Counted from the stretch's first letter, positions 15,677-26,120 are shown. The stretch is 64,000 bases of DNA from Arenibacter nanhaiticus (GCF_900141935.1 NZ_FQYX01000004.1:132668-196667); one strand, 5' to 3'. Numbers and translations: made by a program. Notes: generated by a model not told the origin, from the sequence alone.

Positions 15677-17326
15677 TTAAATTAAATTTTCTAAATTTTT
15701 GCAACTTAGGGTAAAACTAGTTCCTTGGGGTGAAGAATCATAGGTTAGCTTTCCTGTAATTTGTTTGCAGAACGAATGGATGATTTTAAAGCCTATACCA
15801 TCGGTGTTATTGGGATCAAAGTCTGGCGGTAGCCCCTTGCCGTTATCGACAACAGCAATATGAATAAGTCGCTCCCCATCGAGATCCTGGCTAACGGTAA
15901 TACCGAGATTTTTATTGAACTGCTCTTCCCTAAAGGCGTGTTTTAGTGCATTGGTGACCAATTCTGAAATAATAAGACCAATTGGCAAGGCTACATCGAG
16001 GTTTAAAGTGACCTGTGAACAATGGATGGCATAATTGACCGAAGGAAGTAATTTTTTCTGATACGTCATTAAATCGGTTAAGTACTCCTTTAAATTTACC
16101 GATTTTGAATTCTCGTCCTGGTAAATTTTCTGGTGCGTAAGGGCAATGGCAGATATTCTGGACTGACTTTCTTCTAAGGCCGCTATGGCCGCTTTATTGG
16201 TGAGCTTTCTTTTTTGAATATTAATTAAGCTCGAGGTCATTTGTAGATTGTTTTTCACCCTATGGTGAATTTCCTGCAGCAGGTTTTCTTTTTCCTTGTT
16301 CGATTTTTCTAATTCCAAGGTCCTACTTCGCACTTCGTTCTCTAAGGTGTTTTGGTACCGATCATTTTTGAGGGCTATAACCCCTATTAAAGAAGAAATG
16401 ACGATACCGAAAAAAAATAAAAAATACGATTCCCTAGTATGCGGATATACCAATAAGCCTTCCTTGGCAAAATATTGAATTTTCCACCTTCTATAGCCAA
16501 TATCAAGGCTTGTCTCATTGCTAGCCTTAAGGTTGTTGTTCTCTATGTGCATTGGGGAACTACTATATAAAGGGGTGCTTTTTTCAGTAACGTCGGTAAT
16601 TACAATATCCAAGACCTTCATCTCTGGCCCCAAAATAGTCTCGATATAGGCGGTCATGTCATACACGCCAAGAACATATCCGTCGGCCTGTTTTTTTTCG
16701 GTACCGAAGACGGCTTTTGCCATAACAAATCCAAAGTGCTCTCTGTTCTTTGAAGTGATTAAATTTAGGGGTTTAGAGCTTACAATCTTTTGGGTGCTGT
16801 CTGCCAATCTAAGAGCGCGTCTAACCATGGGGACCGAGACGATGTCCAAACCGATGACCTTCCTTAAATAATCCCTTGGGTTCGTATAAATAATAGGATA
16901 ATAGTCTCGCCTTGGAGCAAAGGTTCCATCGGGTGAATTGAAATTTATTTTCGCGATATTGAAACTGTTATCCAAGACCCTTACTTGGGCATCCCCTAAA
17001 TGTTTTATGTTACCCTTTGTTAACCGTGGAGCCCACTCTAAAGCTCTTATCCCCGGTAAACCAGAAATAAAAGGGTTGGTAAATTCTATATACTTATCTA
17101 GGGTAACCTCCTCATTGTTCTCAAAAAAGAACGCCATAGACTCTAGTACCGTATTTACTTTTAAAAGCTCCTGTTTGAATTTTAATTTAGCTCTCGTAAT
17201 GGTATTTTCTACAAATACCTCGTTTTCGGCAATGCGCCTTTGATTAGCATAATGGAAAAGTATAGAAGAAATTAATCCGCCGATCAAAAGGATAATTAGG
17301 TATTTATAACTTTTCTTACTGATCAT
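15677..17326 (-). CDS. CHASE-domain sensor histidine kinase (HisKA_2 type)
   Basis: This 549-residue membrane histidine kinase has a first transmembrane helix at about 9-26 and an extracytoplasmic CHASE sensing domain (about 45-270, including ALEWAPRL and RRDYYPIIY). The second helix is at about 301-320, followed by a coiled linker (about 322-348). The phospho-acceptor box EIHHRVKNNLQ (352-362) is of the HisKA_2 kind. A HATPase domain at the C-terminus has a nitrogen box (VTNALKHAF) and a DNGKGLPP motif. CHASE domains bind small ligands such as cytokinins or amino-acid-like molecules in other organisms; the ligand here is unknown. No response regulator is adjacent, so it is an orphan kinase. 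Confidence 0.92.
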   Translation of the reverse strand: MISKKSYKYLIILLIGGLISSILFHYANQRRIAENEVFVENTITRAKLKFKQELLKVNTVLESMAFFFENNEEVTLDKYIEFTNPFISGLPGIRALEWAPRLTKGNIKHLGDAQVRVLDNSFNIAKINFNSPDGTFAPRRDYYPIIYTNPRDYLRKVIGLDIVSVPMVRRALRLADSTQKIVSSKPLNLITSKNREHFGFVMAKAVFGTEKKQADGYVLGVYDMTAYIETILGPEMKVLDIVITDVTEKSTPLYSSSPMHIENNNLKASNETSLDIGYRRWKIQYFAKEGLLVYPHTRESYFLFFFGIVISSLIGVIALKNDRYQNTLENEVRSRTLELEKSNKEKENLLQEIHHRVKNNLQMTSSLINIQKRKLTNKAAIAALEESQSRISAIALTHQKIYQDENSKSVNLKEYLTDLMTYQKKLLPSVNYAIHCSQVTLNLDVALPIGLIISELVTNALKHAFREEQFNKNLGITVSQDLDGERLIHIAVVDNGKGLPPDFDPNNTDGIGFKIIHSFCKQITGKLTYDSSPQGTSFTLSCKNLENLI

Positions 17327-17389
17327 TAATTAATAGAGAATTAAAGGTAATATCCGGATAATCACATTTTTAAACTTTTTAAATATACG

Positions 17390-17929
17390 CTATTCTTCGG
17401 CAATAAATCTTTTATCTACAGGCATTACGCTTCCGCAATTCTTACAGGTCCTATGATCTAAGGAGGAATAAAAAGTTTTAAAATGCGCTAGAAAATCTTT
17501 TTCTATATCATTTAAGGTAAAATACGCTTCGTAGAGCTTGTGATTACAGTTGTCACAAAACCAAAGCAGCCCGTCATCGATATTCATATCGGCACGTTTG
17601 CGTTCTATGACCAATCCTATAGATCCTTCGTGCCTCACTGGGGAATGTGGAATTTTAGCTGGGTGCAAGTACATATCCCCAGGACCTAAAAACATCGTTT
17701 TCTTTTCCCCATTTTCCTGAATATGAACTTCAATAGTACCCTCTATCTGATAAAAAAGCTCTTCGGTTTCATTGTAGTGATAATCCTTTCGGGCGTTTGG
17801 TCCGGCTACGATCATTACAATATAATCGCCGGCATCCTTATACAGATTTTTATTGGCCACGGGCGGCTTTAGGCTGTCCCGATTTTCGGCTATCCATTTT
17901 GTTAAATTGAAAGGAGGTTTTACAGACAT
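17390..17929 (-). CDS. nbaC: 3-hydroxyanthranilate 3,4-dioxygenase
   Basis: This 179-residue cupin opens the ring of 3-hydroxyanthranilate, giving 2-amino-3-carboxymuconate semialdehyde in tryptophan (kynurenine) catabolism or NAD synthesis. The Fe(II) ligands match the studied bacterial enzyme: His51, Glu57 and His95, with Arg47 and Arg99 available for substrate binding. Two CxxC pairs at 125/128 and 162/165 form the rubredoxin-like second metal site found in bacterial homologues. Other kynurenine genes are not adjacent, but the first enzyme of the pathway, tryptophan 2,3-dioxygenase, begins at the far right of the window. Confidence 0.95.
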   Translation of the reverse strand: MSVKPPFNLTKWIAENRDSLKPPVANKNLYKDAGDYIVMIVAGPNARKDYHYNETEELFYQIEGTIEVHIQENGEKKTMFLGPGDMYLHPAKIPHSPVRHEGSIGLVIERKRADMNIDDGLLWFCDNCNHKLYEAYFTLNDIEKDFLAHFKTFYSSLDHRTCKNCGSVMPVDKRFIAEE

Positions 17930-18461
17930 AAGTATTTTTATTTTAATGCATTTTCAAAGGTACTGTGTTTTCGATAAGAATGTTTTATAGAAAACCACCA
18001 GTTTATCATTGTTTCCAAAGAATACGAATTAAAAGTAACAAAAGAAAATGTCTTTCAGATGGCTTACTAATAGAACAATTGGGTAAAATACAGATTTCCA
18101 GGGGAATTCACCTGAATACTGACCGCGGTATGTGTACATTCTCTTTTCCATAGTAGCGTGACTTGTAATGTACTTTGTTGCTATGGGGTCTCGGTGCCAG
18201 AAGCGACATTATAGGCCAAAGAAAAAAATAATGAAGGCGTGTTTTCATCCATAGGGTAGACGTTGATTTTTTTCGTTTCGTGCATGGCGTCAGTTTCTCG
18301 AAGGGGAAGGCGCATAGGAGTAGATAATATTGGAATGGGGGAGTAGTCTTAGTTTTTTAGAAAGCGGCAATTTTGAGGTGTTAAATCCTTTATAATCAAT
18401 TAGAGATATTTTTCTTACAAGGATAAAACTATTTATATTTACCTTCATAAAACTTTCCGCC
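17930..18461. other. Divergent intergenic region, no gene seen
   Basis: This 532-base spacer between the dioxygenase and the macroglobulin gene should contain both promoters. No reading frame with protein-like character, hairpin or repeat was recognised; no perfect TAnnTTTG box was found close to either start. Confidence 0.5.
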
Positions 18462-21400
18462 ATGAAATTTATATTCTATTCCGTGTTATTTCTACTTCTT
18501 ATTGGTTGTAAGCAGAAAAAAGAAACCGTTTTAGATTCCATAGACAATATAAATCGGTACAAGGAGTATATCAACGAAGTGTCCCATGGAATAATTTCTT
18601 CGGAAGATCAAATACGGGTAGTGCTCACTACCCCAGTATTAGATTGGAAACAGGGAAAAGAGCTTAATGACGGTGTGTTACAGGCGTCACCTAAGCTTAA
18701 AGGAAAGGTGGTAGCCCTAAATAGTACTACTTTGGCTTTTGTACCCCAAAACGGTTTTGATCATGATACTTCCTATAAATTTCGGTTAAACCTAGGGAAA
18801 ATTATTCCTGAGATTCCAAAGGAACTGCATGTACTTACTTTTAAGGTAAAAACTATAAAACAACAATTTAATGTATATGCCCAAGCGCCACAATCGTACT
18901 CCAAAGAGTATCAATTTGTTGAAGGACATATTAAAAGTGCCGATCAGTTAAGTTTGGAAAAGGCCAAAAAATTGGTCGAGGCATCACAAAATGGCAATGA
19001 CATTCCCATAAAATTTGAAACAGCAATAGGTAAAGGAACCCAGTTTTATTTTAAAATAGACAGTATCCGAAGATTTGAAAAAGACAGTGAAATAGAGGTG
19101 CGGTGGAGTGGAGCTCCAATAGGAGTTGATAGTAAGGGGGCCAATACCATAATAATTCCTGGTAAAAATAATTTTAGCATTCTTAATGTCGAAGTATCCA
19201 ACGGAGCACATCAAATGTTGCGTATTAATTTTTCTGACCCACTTAAGAAAGGACAAAATTTTAAAGGGCTGGTGGTTTTGGAAGGTGCCAAGGAACTTAC
19301 CTATGATGTTGTTGGAAATACCTTAAAAGTTTTCCCTTCCAAAGCCGTCATCGGTACGCCACAACTTGAAATATTTGAGGGCATCCAAAGTGTCGATGGC
19401 TATAAGTTAAAAACAAAATACCAAGAACGACTGGCTTTTGAACAGATGAAACCAGAAGTTCGCTTATTGTCCAATGGAACCATTTTGCCTTCAGCCAATA
19501 ATCTAAAAATAAATTTTGAAGCAGTTAACCTAAGGTTTGTAGACGTACAAGTATTCCGGATCTTCGAAAATAATATCTTACAGTTTTTACAGGATAACAA
19601 CCTAAATGAAGACTATAACCTAAAACAAGTAGGTCGTCCTATTGCTTATAAAAAACTGGATCTTCAAAACAGCGCTTCTTCGAATGCCGATAAATGGGTA
19701 GCCCATGCCCTGGACTTAAAATCCCTGATTCGTCCAGAGCCCGGAGCCCTTTACAAGGTAGCATTTAGTATTAAGCCATCTTACAGTTTATACCAGTGCG
19801 AGTTTAGTAATTTTAACAATAGCGATGCTGCGATCGATGATTTTGACCAAGCTGCTGAAGATAGCCGTTGGGACGAAATAGAATCCTATTACGAAGATTA
19901 CTATGAGAACTACGACTGGAACGAACGTGATAATCCTTGTCATACTTCCTATTACTACAATAAAACAGCCTCGACCAATATTTTAGCGACCAATCTAGGG
20001 GTTATCATCAAGCGAGGGACCAATAAAAATTATTTTATCAGTGTAAACGATCTGGTGAGCACGGCTCCTATTACCGGGGCCAAGGTTACTTTTTACAATT
20101 ATCAGCAACAAGCCGTAGGACAGGTGATGACCGGTATGGATGGGACATCAATATATGAGGCGGAGCACTTGGCCTATTTTGCCATCGCGGAAAGCCGAGG
20201 GCAAAAAACCTATATAAAACTCAACGATGGCAATGCGCTATCGGTGAGTAAATTTAAGGTGTCGGGCCTAGAGCCCCAGAAAGGGATTAAAGGCTACATT
20301 TTTGGCGAACGTGGGGTATGGCGTCCAGGAGATACCTTGTATTTGACTTTTATGTTGAACGATAACGCCAATAAACTTCCTGAAAATCATCCTGTAAAGT
20401 TAGAATTGATAGATCCTTACCAGAAACTTGTTGCCAGAGAAGTACATACGAATCCTATAGACAATATGTATGCCTTTACCCTAAAAACCGAAACCGATGC
20501 CCCTACCGGAAATTGGACGGCAAAGGTAGCGGTCGGCGGAGCTACATTTGTCAAAAAAATTAGGATAGAAACCATAAAACCAAATCGCTTAAAAATTAAT
20601 ACGACCTTTTCCCAAGAACTTTTGTCTTTATCGAAACCTATAAAGGGCGAACTACAAGTAGCTTGGATGCACGGAGCGAAGGCAAAAAACCTAAAGGCCG
20701 ATATTACCGCAAAATTTAAACCGCAGGCTACCCATTTTAAAAACTATGAAGGCTATGTTTTTGACGATCCTACCCGTGCTTTTAAATCGGAAGACCTATT
20801 GGTGTTCAATAACAAGATCAACGCAGAGGGAAAGGCTGCTTTTTCTGTTAGTCCCCAATTTACCAGTGAAGCTCCAGGGATGTTAAACGCGGTTTTTCTG
20901 GCGAAGGTATACGAGAATGGGGGCGATTTTAGTACCGATGTTTTTAGCAAGCCCCTTTCCCCTTATAGTACATACGTAGGCTTAAATGCTCCGAAAGGCG
21001 ATGAAAAAAGAGGAATGTTGCTCACCGATGTACCTCAGAAGTTTGAGGTGGTTACCGTAGATGAACAAGGCAATCCTAAGGCGACCGAGAATTTAAAAGC
21101 GAGTGTTTATAAGGTACAGTGGAGATGGTGGTGGGAAACGAACAATGAAAACCTCTCTAGTTTCAACAGTGACAATTACCGGGAAAAAGTATTTGAGAAA
21201 AACCTAAGTACCGACGCAAAAGGAAAGGCCGAATTTACATTCACCTTAAAATATCCTGAATGGGGCCGGTACTTGGTTCGGATAGAAGACGAAAAAGGCA
21301 AACATGCTACGGGACAGACCATCTATGTAGATTGGCCTGGTTGGGCAGGGAAGTCGCGTAAAAACGATCCTTCTGCCGCTACCATGTTAGTGTTTTCTAC

Positions 21401-23972
21401 CGACAAGGAATCTTATAAGGTGGGTGAAAAAGCCATCGTTACCCTGCCAAGTTCCCAAGGAGGAAGAGCCCTGGTAACCTTGGAGAACGGCACAGAGGTG
21501 CTGCATTCGCTTTGGGTAGATACACAAAATGGAGAGACTAAATTTGAAATTCCCATAACCGAAGCGCATACGCCAAATGTCTATCTGAGCATAAGCCTGT
21601 TACAACCCCATGCTACTACCCTAAACGATTCCCCCATACGGATGTATGGCGTGGTGCCTATTGCCGTAGAAAACCCTAAGACCATGTTAGAACCTACTAT
21701 AAGCATGCCGGCGCTATTGCGTCCAGAAGAAAGTTTTGCCCTTAAGGTCAATGAAAAACAAGGCAAGGCAATGACCTATACGATTGCTGTGGTCGATGAG
21801 GGGATATTAGATCTTTCTCGGTTTAAAACACCCGATCCTTGGAATACCTTTTATGCCCATGAGGCCTTAGGGGTAAAAACCTGGGATGTGTACGACGATG
21901 TTATTGGCGCTTTCGGAGGCAGGATCGATCAGGTTTTTGCCATCGGTGGAGATGGGGAGTTGATAGGCGCTAAAAATAGAAAAGCAAACCGCTTTAAACC
22001 AATGGTGCTTCATTTGGGGCCTTTTACTTTAAAGGAAGGGGAGACAAAATCGCACCAAATAACCATCCCTAAATATATTGGAGCGGTACGAACGATGGTG
22101 GTGGCCGGAAATTCCGAAAAAGCGGCCTATGGCGCAGCGGAGAAATCTACGCCTGTTCGTAAACCCTTGATGGTTTTGGCTTCTTTGCCAAGGAAAATTA
22201 CCCCAGGTGAATCTGTGACCTTGCCGGTAACGGTTTTTGCCCTAGAGAATAAAATAAAACAAGTGCGTTTAAAAATCAAAGAAGATCCTTCCTTTATCGT
22301 CCAAGGTGGGGCGGAACAAAAGGTGACCTTTTCGCAACCCGAGGAAAAAATGGCGTATTTTCAGTTGTCTGTGGCAGATTTTAATGGGATCGGGAAAGTG
22401 GAGGTAGAGGCTTCCGGTAATGGGGAATATGCCTCTTTTGAAATTCCTATCGATGTTGTGAACCCAAATCCGGTAACCACAAGCCTTCAAGAAATTGTTT
22501 TAGAGGCCAATGAAACCAAGACCATTGACCTAAAAACTTTTGGGATACCCGGTAGCAATTCGGCAGCAATAGAACTATCTACCCTTCCACCCATGAATTT
22601 TAACGGCAGAATGCAATATTTAATTCAATATCCACATGGCTGCCTGGAACAAATTACCGCGGCTGCTTTTCCCCAGCTATACCTTTCCGATGTTTTTGAG
22701 GTGCCGGCATCAAGAAAAAAACAGCTCCAAGAAAATGTCACCGCTGCTATAAAACGCCTTGGGGCATCACAAATTGCGAATGGGGGTTTCTCGTATTGGC
22801 CAGGACAACAAAATGCCGATGATTGGAGCACCTCTTTTGCAGGGCATTTTTTATTGGAAGCAGCACAAAAAGGCTATGTCCTGCCCTTGGGATTCAAATC
22901 GGCTTGGATGCAATACCAACAGAATCGCGCCAAACAATGGCGGGCAGAAACCAATGCCTCAGATTTGGCCCAGGCATATCGGTTGTACACCTTAGCCCTT
23001 GCAGGAAATTCGGATATTGCTTCCATGAACAGGCTCAGGGAAACAGCCACATTGTCTAATGAAGCCAAATACCGGTTGGCGGCAGCCTATGCCCTTATAG
23101 GCCAGGACAACATCGCAAAGGATTTGGTGCAGTCCGCAAACTATGATTTTGATAGGAACCCAATCAATGGTGCAACCTTTGGGTCACCCGAAAGAAATAG
23201 GGCAATGGCACTAGAAACTTTTGTACTGCTAAAAGATAAGGTGCGGGCCCAAGAATTAGCAAAAGTCCTAGCCAAGGAACTAAGTAAAGATCAATGGATG
23301 AATACCCAAACCACTAGCTACTGTCTGCTGGCCATGGCAAAATTTGCCAGAATGTTGGGAGGCAAGGGCATAGCGGCCAGTTTTACATTACAGGGAAAAA
23401 CCAACATTGTAGAGACGCAAAAAACTTTGGCCAATAGCTTCCTGAATATTAAAAACGGGAACAATAAGCTCGTTTTAAAGAATACGGGGAACAATGCCTT
23501 GTATGTGGGGGTCTTAAATAGTGGGGTGCTGCCAGTTGGGGAAGAACAGGAACAACAGCAAAATTTAGTGGCTAAAGTAGTTTATAAGGGCAGGAACGGA
23601 TCTAAACTAGATCCTACCTCCTTAGGGCAGGGAACCGATTTTGTGGCAGAGGTCACCCTGACCAATACCAGCGAAAATACTCTGAAAAATGTAGCCCTAA
23701 CACAAATATTTCCAAGCGGTTGGGAGATAGTGAATACGAGATTTACAGACTTTGGCGATTTTGAAGAGAACGATGTTACCCATACCGATCTGAGGGATGA
23801 TAGGGCCAATTTTTATTTTGATATGAAGAAAAAGGAAACCAAAACCTTTAGGGTATTGCTAAATGCGTCCTTCCTTGGAAAATATTATTTGCCAGGGATT
23901 CAGGCGCAAGCCATGTACGATAATGATTATAAGGCGCGCACAAAAGGGATGTGGGTCAATGTGATCCGGTAA
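18462..23972 (+). CDS. Alpha-2-macroglobulin family lipoprotein
   Basis: This is a very large (1836-residue) envelope protein. A lipoprotein signal peptide ends LLIGC with the lipid-bearing Cys at 16. Successive macroglobulin beta domains follow, then an acidic Tyr/Asp/Glu-rich insert at about 455-500. The thioester motif GCLEQ has Cys1394 and Gln1397, and an alpha-helical thioester domain follows (about 1400-1700) with a C-terminal domain after that. Bacterial macroglobulins of the YfhM/ECAM type trap proteases by covalent capture and are thought to protect the periplasm together with PbpC. Here pbpC lies 4.5 kb downstream on the same strand, with unrelated genes between. Length and motif integrity suggest a functional gene. 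Confidence 0.95.
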   Translation: MKFIFYSVLFLLLIGCKQKKETVLDSIDNINRYKEYINEVSHGIISSEDQIRVVLTTPVLDWKQGKELNDGVLQASPKLKGKVVALNSTTLAFVPQNGFDHDTSYKFRLNLGKIIPEIPKELHVLTFKVKTIKQQFNVYAQAPQSYSKEYQFVEGHIKSADQLSLEKAKKLVEASQNGNDIPIKFETAIGKGTQFYFKIDSIRRFEKDSEIEVRWSGAPIGVDSKGANTIIIPGKNNFSILNVEVSNGAHQMLRINFSDPLKKGQNFKGLVVLEGAKELTYDVVGNTLKVFPSKAVIGTPQLEIFEGIQSVDGYKLKTKYQERLAFEQMKPEVRLLSNGTILPSANNLKINFEAVNLRFVDVQVFRIFENNILQFLQDNNLNEDYNLKQVGRPIAYKKLDLQNSASSNADKWVAHALDLKSLIRPEPGALYKVAFSIKPSYSLYQCEFSNFNNSDAAIDDFDQAAEDSRWDEIESYYEDYYENYDWNERDNPCHTSYYYNKTASTNILATNLGVIIKRGTNKNYFISVNDLVSTAPITGAKVTFYNYQQQAVGQVMTGMDGTSIYEAEHLAYFAIAESRGQKTYIKLNDGNALSVSKFKVSGLEPQKGIKGYIFGERGVWRPGDTLYLTFMLNDNANKLPENHPVKLELIDPYQKLVAREVHTNPIDNMYAFTLKTETDAPTGNWTAKVAVGGATFVKKIRIETIKPNRLKINTTFSQELLSLSKPIKGELQVAWMHGAKAKNLKADITAKFKPQATHFKNYEGYVFDDPTRAFKSEDLLVFNNKINAEGKAAFSVSPQFTSEAPGMLNAVFLAKVYENGGDFSTDVFSKPLSPYSTYVGLNAPKGDEKRGMLLTDVPQKFEVVTVDEQGNPKATENLKASVYKVQWRWWWETNNENLSSFNSDNYREKVFEKNLSTDAKGKAEFTFTLKYPEWGRYLVRIEDEKGKHATGQTIYVDWPGWAGKSRKNDPSAATMLVFSTDKESYKVGEKAIVTLPSSQGGRALVTLENGTEVLHSLWVDTQNGETKFEIPITEAHTPNVYLSISLLQPHATTLNDSPIRMYGVVPIAVENPKTMLEPTISMPALLRPEESFALKVNEKQGKAMTYTIAVVDEGILDLSRFKTPDPWNTFYAHEALGVKTWDVYDDVIGAFGGRIDQVFAIGGDGELIGAKNRKANRFKPMVLHLGPFTLKEGETKSHQITIPKYIGAVRTMVVAGNSEKAAYGAAEKSTPVRKPLMVLASLPRKITPGESVTLPVTVFALENKIKQVRLKIKEDPSFIVQGGAEQKVTFSQPEEKMAYFQLSVADFNGIGKVEVEASGNGEYASFEIPIDVVNPNPVTTSLQEIVLEANETKTIDLKTFGIPGSNSAAIELSTLPPMNFNGRMQYLIQYPHGCLEQITAAAFPQLYLSDVFEVPASRKKQLQENVTAAIKRLGASQIANGGFSYWPGQQNADDWSTSFAGHFLLEAAQKGYVLPLGFKSAWMQYQQNRAKQWRAETNASDLAQAYRLYTLALAGNSDIASMNRLRETATLSNEAKYRLAAAYALIGQDNIAKDLVQSANYDFDRNPINGATFGSPERNRAMALETFVLLKDKVRAQELAKVLAKELSKDQWMNTQTTSYCLLAMAKFARMLGGKGIAASFTLQGKTNIVETQKTLANSFLNIKNGNNKLVLKNTGNNALYVGVLNSGVLPVGEEQEQQQNLVAKVVYKGRNGSKLDPTSLGQGTDFVAEVTLTNTSENTLKNVALTQIFPSGWEIVNTRFTDFGDFEENDVTHTDLRDDRANFYFDMKKKETKTFRVLLNASFLGKYYLPGIQAQAMYDNDYKARTKGMWVNVIR

Positions 23973-24134
23973 ATTGTTCTGCGTTAGTGTTTTAATTAAA
24001 AGGGTAGGAAGAAGAACGTGACTGTTGATTTTTTAGACAATGCTGTCGATTAGGAAAGGTATAATATAATTCAAATTTTTGCGCAACCATTTGGCACATA
24101 CTGCATTCTTATTAATGAATTAAAAATCGTTAAA

Positions 24135-24683
24135 ATGAATAAAAGTAAATCCTTATTAGTGGTTGGGGCTTTGGCCATCACTAGTTTGTTTAGTAGTTGT
24201 AGTACAGATAATACTATAGAATGTCCCGAAGAATTTACAGGGCCATTACTTGAAAATGAAAATGTGTTGTTGGGAACATGGAAACTGACCGCTATTGAGT
24301 CTGAAAAAGAAGTAGATATAACGGATGACCAACAAGACAACCCAAACACGAATATTTACCAACAATATTCAGCTTGCGAAAGAGACGCTTCCTATACTTT
24401 TGAAACCAATAGGGGGTATAAATATAACCAAGCCGAAAATACGGACGATTGTTCCAATAAAATAAAAATAAACGGTTCTTGGAAATACACCGGAAAGGTA
24501 TTGACTTTGGTAGGGAATTGTTCAAGTCAGAATGTCGTACTAGAACTTAACGAGGAGAATACGGCCTATACTTTTTCCTTGAATTCAACGGTAAGACAAC
24601 CAAATGGAGAGGTTATACAGACGATCGTTAAATTTACCTATACCAAGGATACCCCTGAAAACGAACTAGAGACAGAAAATTAA
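24135..24683 (+). CDS. Lipocalin-like lipoprotein
   Basis: This 182-residue predicted lipoprotein has a signal peptide with lipid-bearing Cys22 (SLFSSC). The mature part starts a lipocalin-like barrel with the typical LLGTWKLTAIE strand (about 51-61), later SWKYTGKVLTLVG and a C-terminal VKFTYTK strand. Four Cys in the mature part (near 30, 77, 98 and 120) could form disulphides. Such Lipocalin_4/5 proteins are abundant in flavobacteria and their ligands are unknown. It lies 162 bases after the macroglobulin gene on the same strand, which may mean co-transcription, but no functional link is established. Confidence 0.8.
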   Translation: MNKSKSLLVVGALAITSLFSSCSTDNTIECPEEFTGPLLENENVLLGTWKLTAIESEKEVDITDDQQDNPNTNIYQQYSACERDASYTFETNRGYKYNQAENTDDCSNKIKINGSWKYTGKVLTLVGNCSSQNVVLELNEENTAYTFSLNSTVRQPNGEVIQTIVKFTYTKDTPENELETEN

Positions 24684-24957
24684 ACCACTGTTTAAAAATG
24701 CTGTCTTAAACATCTCAGCAAAACCATCCTTTGAGGATTTATAGCCCATAGGAATTTTGCTGTTTGTACCCATTCACAAAACCATTGTTTTTGGAGGAGG
24801 TCAAAAGAGGTTTTAGGCAGCTTTTTTTTGTTGCGATGTTTTGCCCTAATCCATTTTCTTGTTGGTGGACAAATTTTATAGGGTGAATGTAGGTGCGAAT
24901 TTTTACCAGATTCCTTTTTCTTTCGAACCCTATAAATTTACGACTGGCGCGACTTAG
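24684..24957. other. Convergent spacer
   Basis: This 274-base gap lies between the lipocalin-like gene and the opposing zinc-ribbon gene. An imperfect inverted repeat near 24701-24723 (TGCTG...CAGCA) might act as a terminator, but it lacks a clean T-tract. Confidence 0.35.
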
Positions 24958-25158
24958 TTATTTTCCGAGAAACCAGGAGATGTGGGTACATTCCGAGCAT
25001 ACAAAACAGCTAGCACTTCTATTGGCCCAATCTAGACTGAAGAATGATGCTACAGCAGAATTCAATTGTGCCCTTCTGCTCCAGAATTGATCGTTGGGGC
25101 ATATGGGGCATCGTAACGAATTTCCTGCTTGAGGTGCTTTTTTCTTAAAAAATATCAT
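24958..25158 (-). CDS. Small zinc-ribbon protein
   Basis: This 66-residue protein starts MIFFKKK and has CPIC at 17-20 and a CFVCSEC cluster at about 51-57 separated by a segment ending FFSLDWANRSAS. Four of these cysteines can form a zinc ribbon. The central pattern of a hydrophobic run, DWANRSAS and HISWFLGK resembles small conserved Bacteroidetes zinc-ribbon proteins, in my recollection. Its small size makes it easily overlooked. It stands alone on the minus strand in a gene-poor stretch. The function is unknown; nucleic-acid binding is a common role for such ribbons but is not shown here. Confidence 0.6.
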   Translation of the reverse strand: MIFFKKKAPQAGNSLRCPICPNDQFWSRRAQLNSAVASFFSLDWANRSASCFVCSECTHISWFLGK

Positions 25159-26120
25159 TCTTAATAGGCTTTAATAATTCGATAATTAATGAATGGAACA
25201 AAACTAGAGATGCCCAATGTTGGGGTCTCTACCTCGGAACGTCCGTGGAAATTCTGCCATTAATATTATGATCGGTTTTTGTTTTTATAACAACATCCAA
25301 CGAGGCGTCATTCCCTTTCTCAATTGTTTCCTTTCTTTTACAATTCCTTCTAACTATATGCTCCAAGATAAATCTATTTGCTTTCATTCCGAGTAAGTAG
25401 TCTACAATGAGCGTCTAATTATAGAATCTGGCGGTTTAAAGATCAACTAAATCTTTAAAAAAATGAATCATCATTAAGCCATGGTTAACTATCTATGAAT
25501 TAGGTTGTTTTATAAATATCTACTTAAACCTTCTCGTGTCTATTTCTAATGTATGGTTTCGTTTTAGATAAGGTTTTCATAGCGAAGCCGATCTAGAGCT
25601 TCAATGTAGAAAAAAATATTATTTGTAAGAAAATATTTTGACCGTTGAAAGGATAACAACTGCTAGAAAACCGACCACTGTATTATTCAAGACATTCTTG
25701 AAAGGCAGTACGCTAAAAAATTTTCTAGTAGACTATTTTGGTGAATGAGGCCGCTGGCGGGAAGGAAACGGAAAAACCTGATCTGATTGGGCATTCAGCA
25801 AGACCAAGTCTGTGGGTGGAGTCGCATAAGAATCAGTTCCAGACGCTCTATGAAAAAAGGGTCAGACTTTTAAAAGTCCAACCCCTGTTGTTTTTTAATT
25901 TTCCCACTTTACGGGCCAGTGTCTTAACTGAACACTACAAACGATAAGTTTCATTATGGAACCGCCGTATACGAGATTCGCTTTGTTTATCTTGAGCGTA
26001 GACCAAAGGTATGGTGACGTATTTATGGTTTTTATTTAAATAATTAGGTATTCGTGAATACTTTGTCATTTGATGGGTGCACTCCGTTATTAGATGGCGG
26101 AGCCATTCACTAGATTGTGC
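25159..26120. other. Gene-poor accessory stretch with possible intron relic
   Basis: About 960 bases without a convincing gene. It contains a small hairpin (GAGA..CCCAA / TTGGG..TCTC) at 25207-25229, a segment at about 25738-25976 that resembles pieces of a group II intron, and short inverted repeats near the right end (TATTCGTGAATA at 26049-26060; CTCCG 26082-26086 with CGGAG 26098-26102). The weak frame at 25738-25947 is not believed to be a gene. Confidence 0.5.
25738..25976 (+). mobile_element. Possible degraded group II intron fragment
   Basis: The segment at 25958-25976 (GGAACCGCCGTATACGAGA) matches, from memory, the 5' strand of domain V as it appears after reverse-transcriptase genes in Bacteroidetes group II introns; the usual complementary 3' strand is missing. 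Upstream, GTGGAGTCGCATAAGAATCAG at 25817-25837 resembles conserved domain I sequence. A hairpin (25859-25890) with arms GACTTTT and AAAAGTC lies between them. No reverse transcriptase frame remains, so if real this is a truncated relic. The call rests on short recalled motifs and is uncertain. Confidence 0.3.

Noticed and set aside
25738-25947. 69-codon frame starting with GTG
   Set aside because: No recognisable protein; the stretch resembles structured intron RNA more than a coding sequence.
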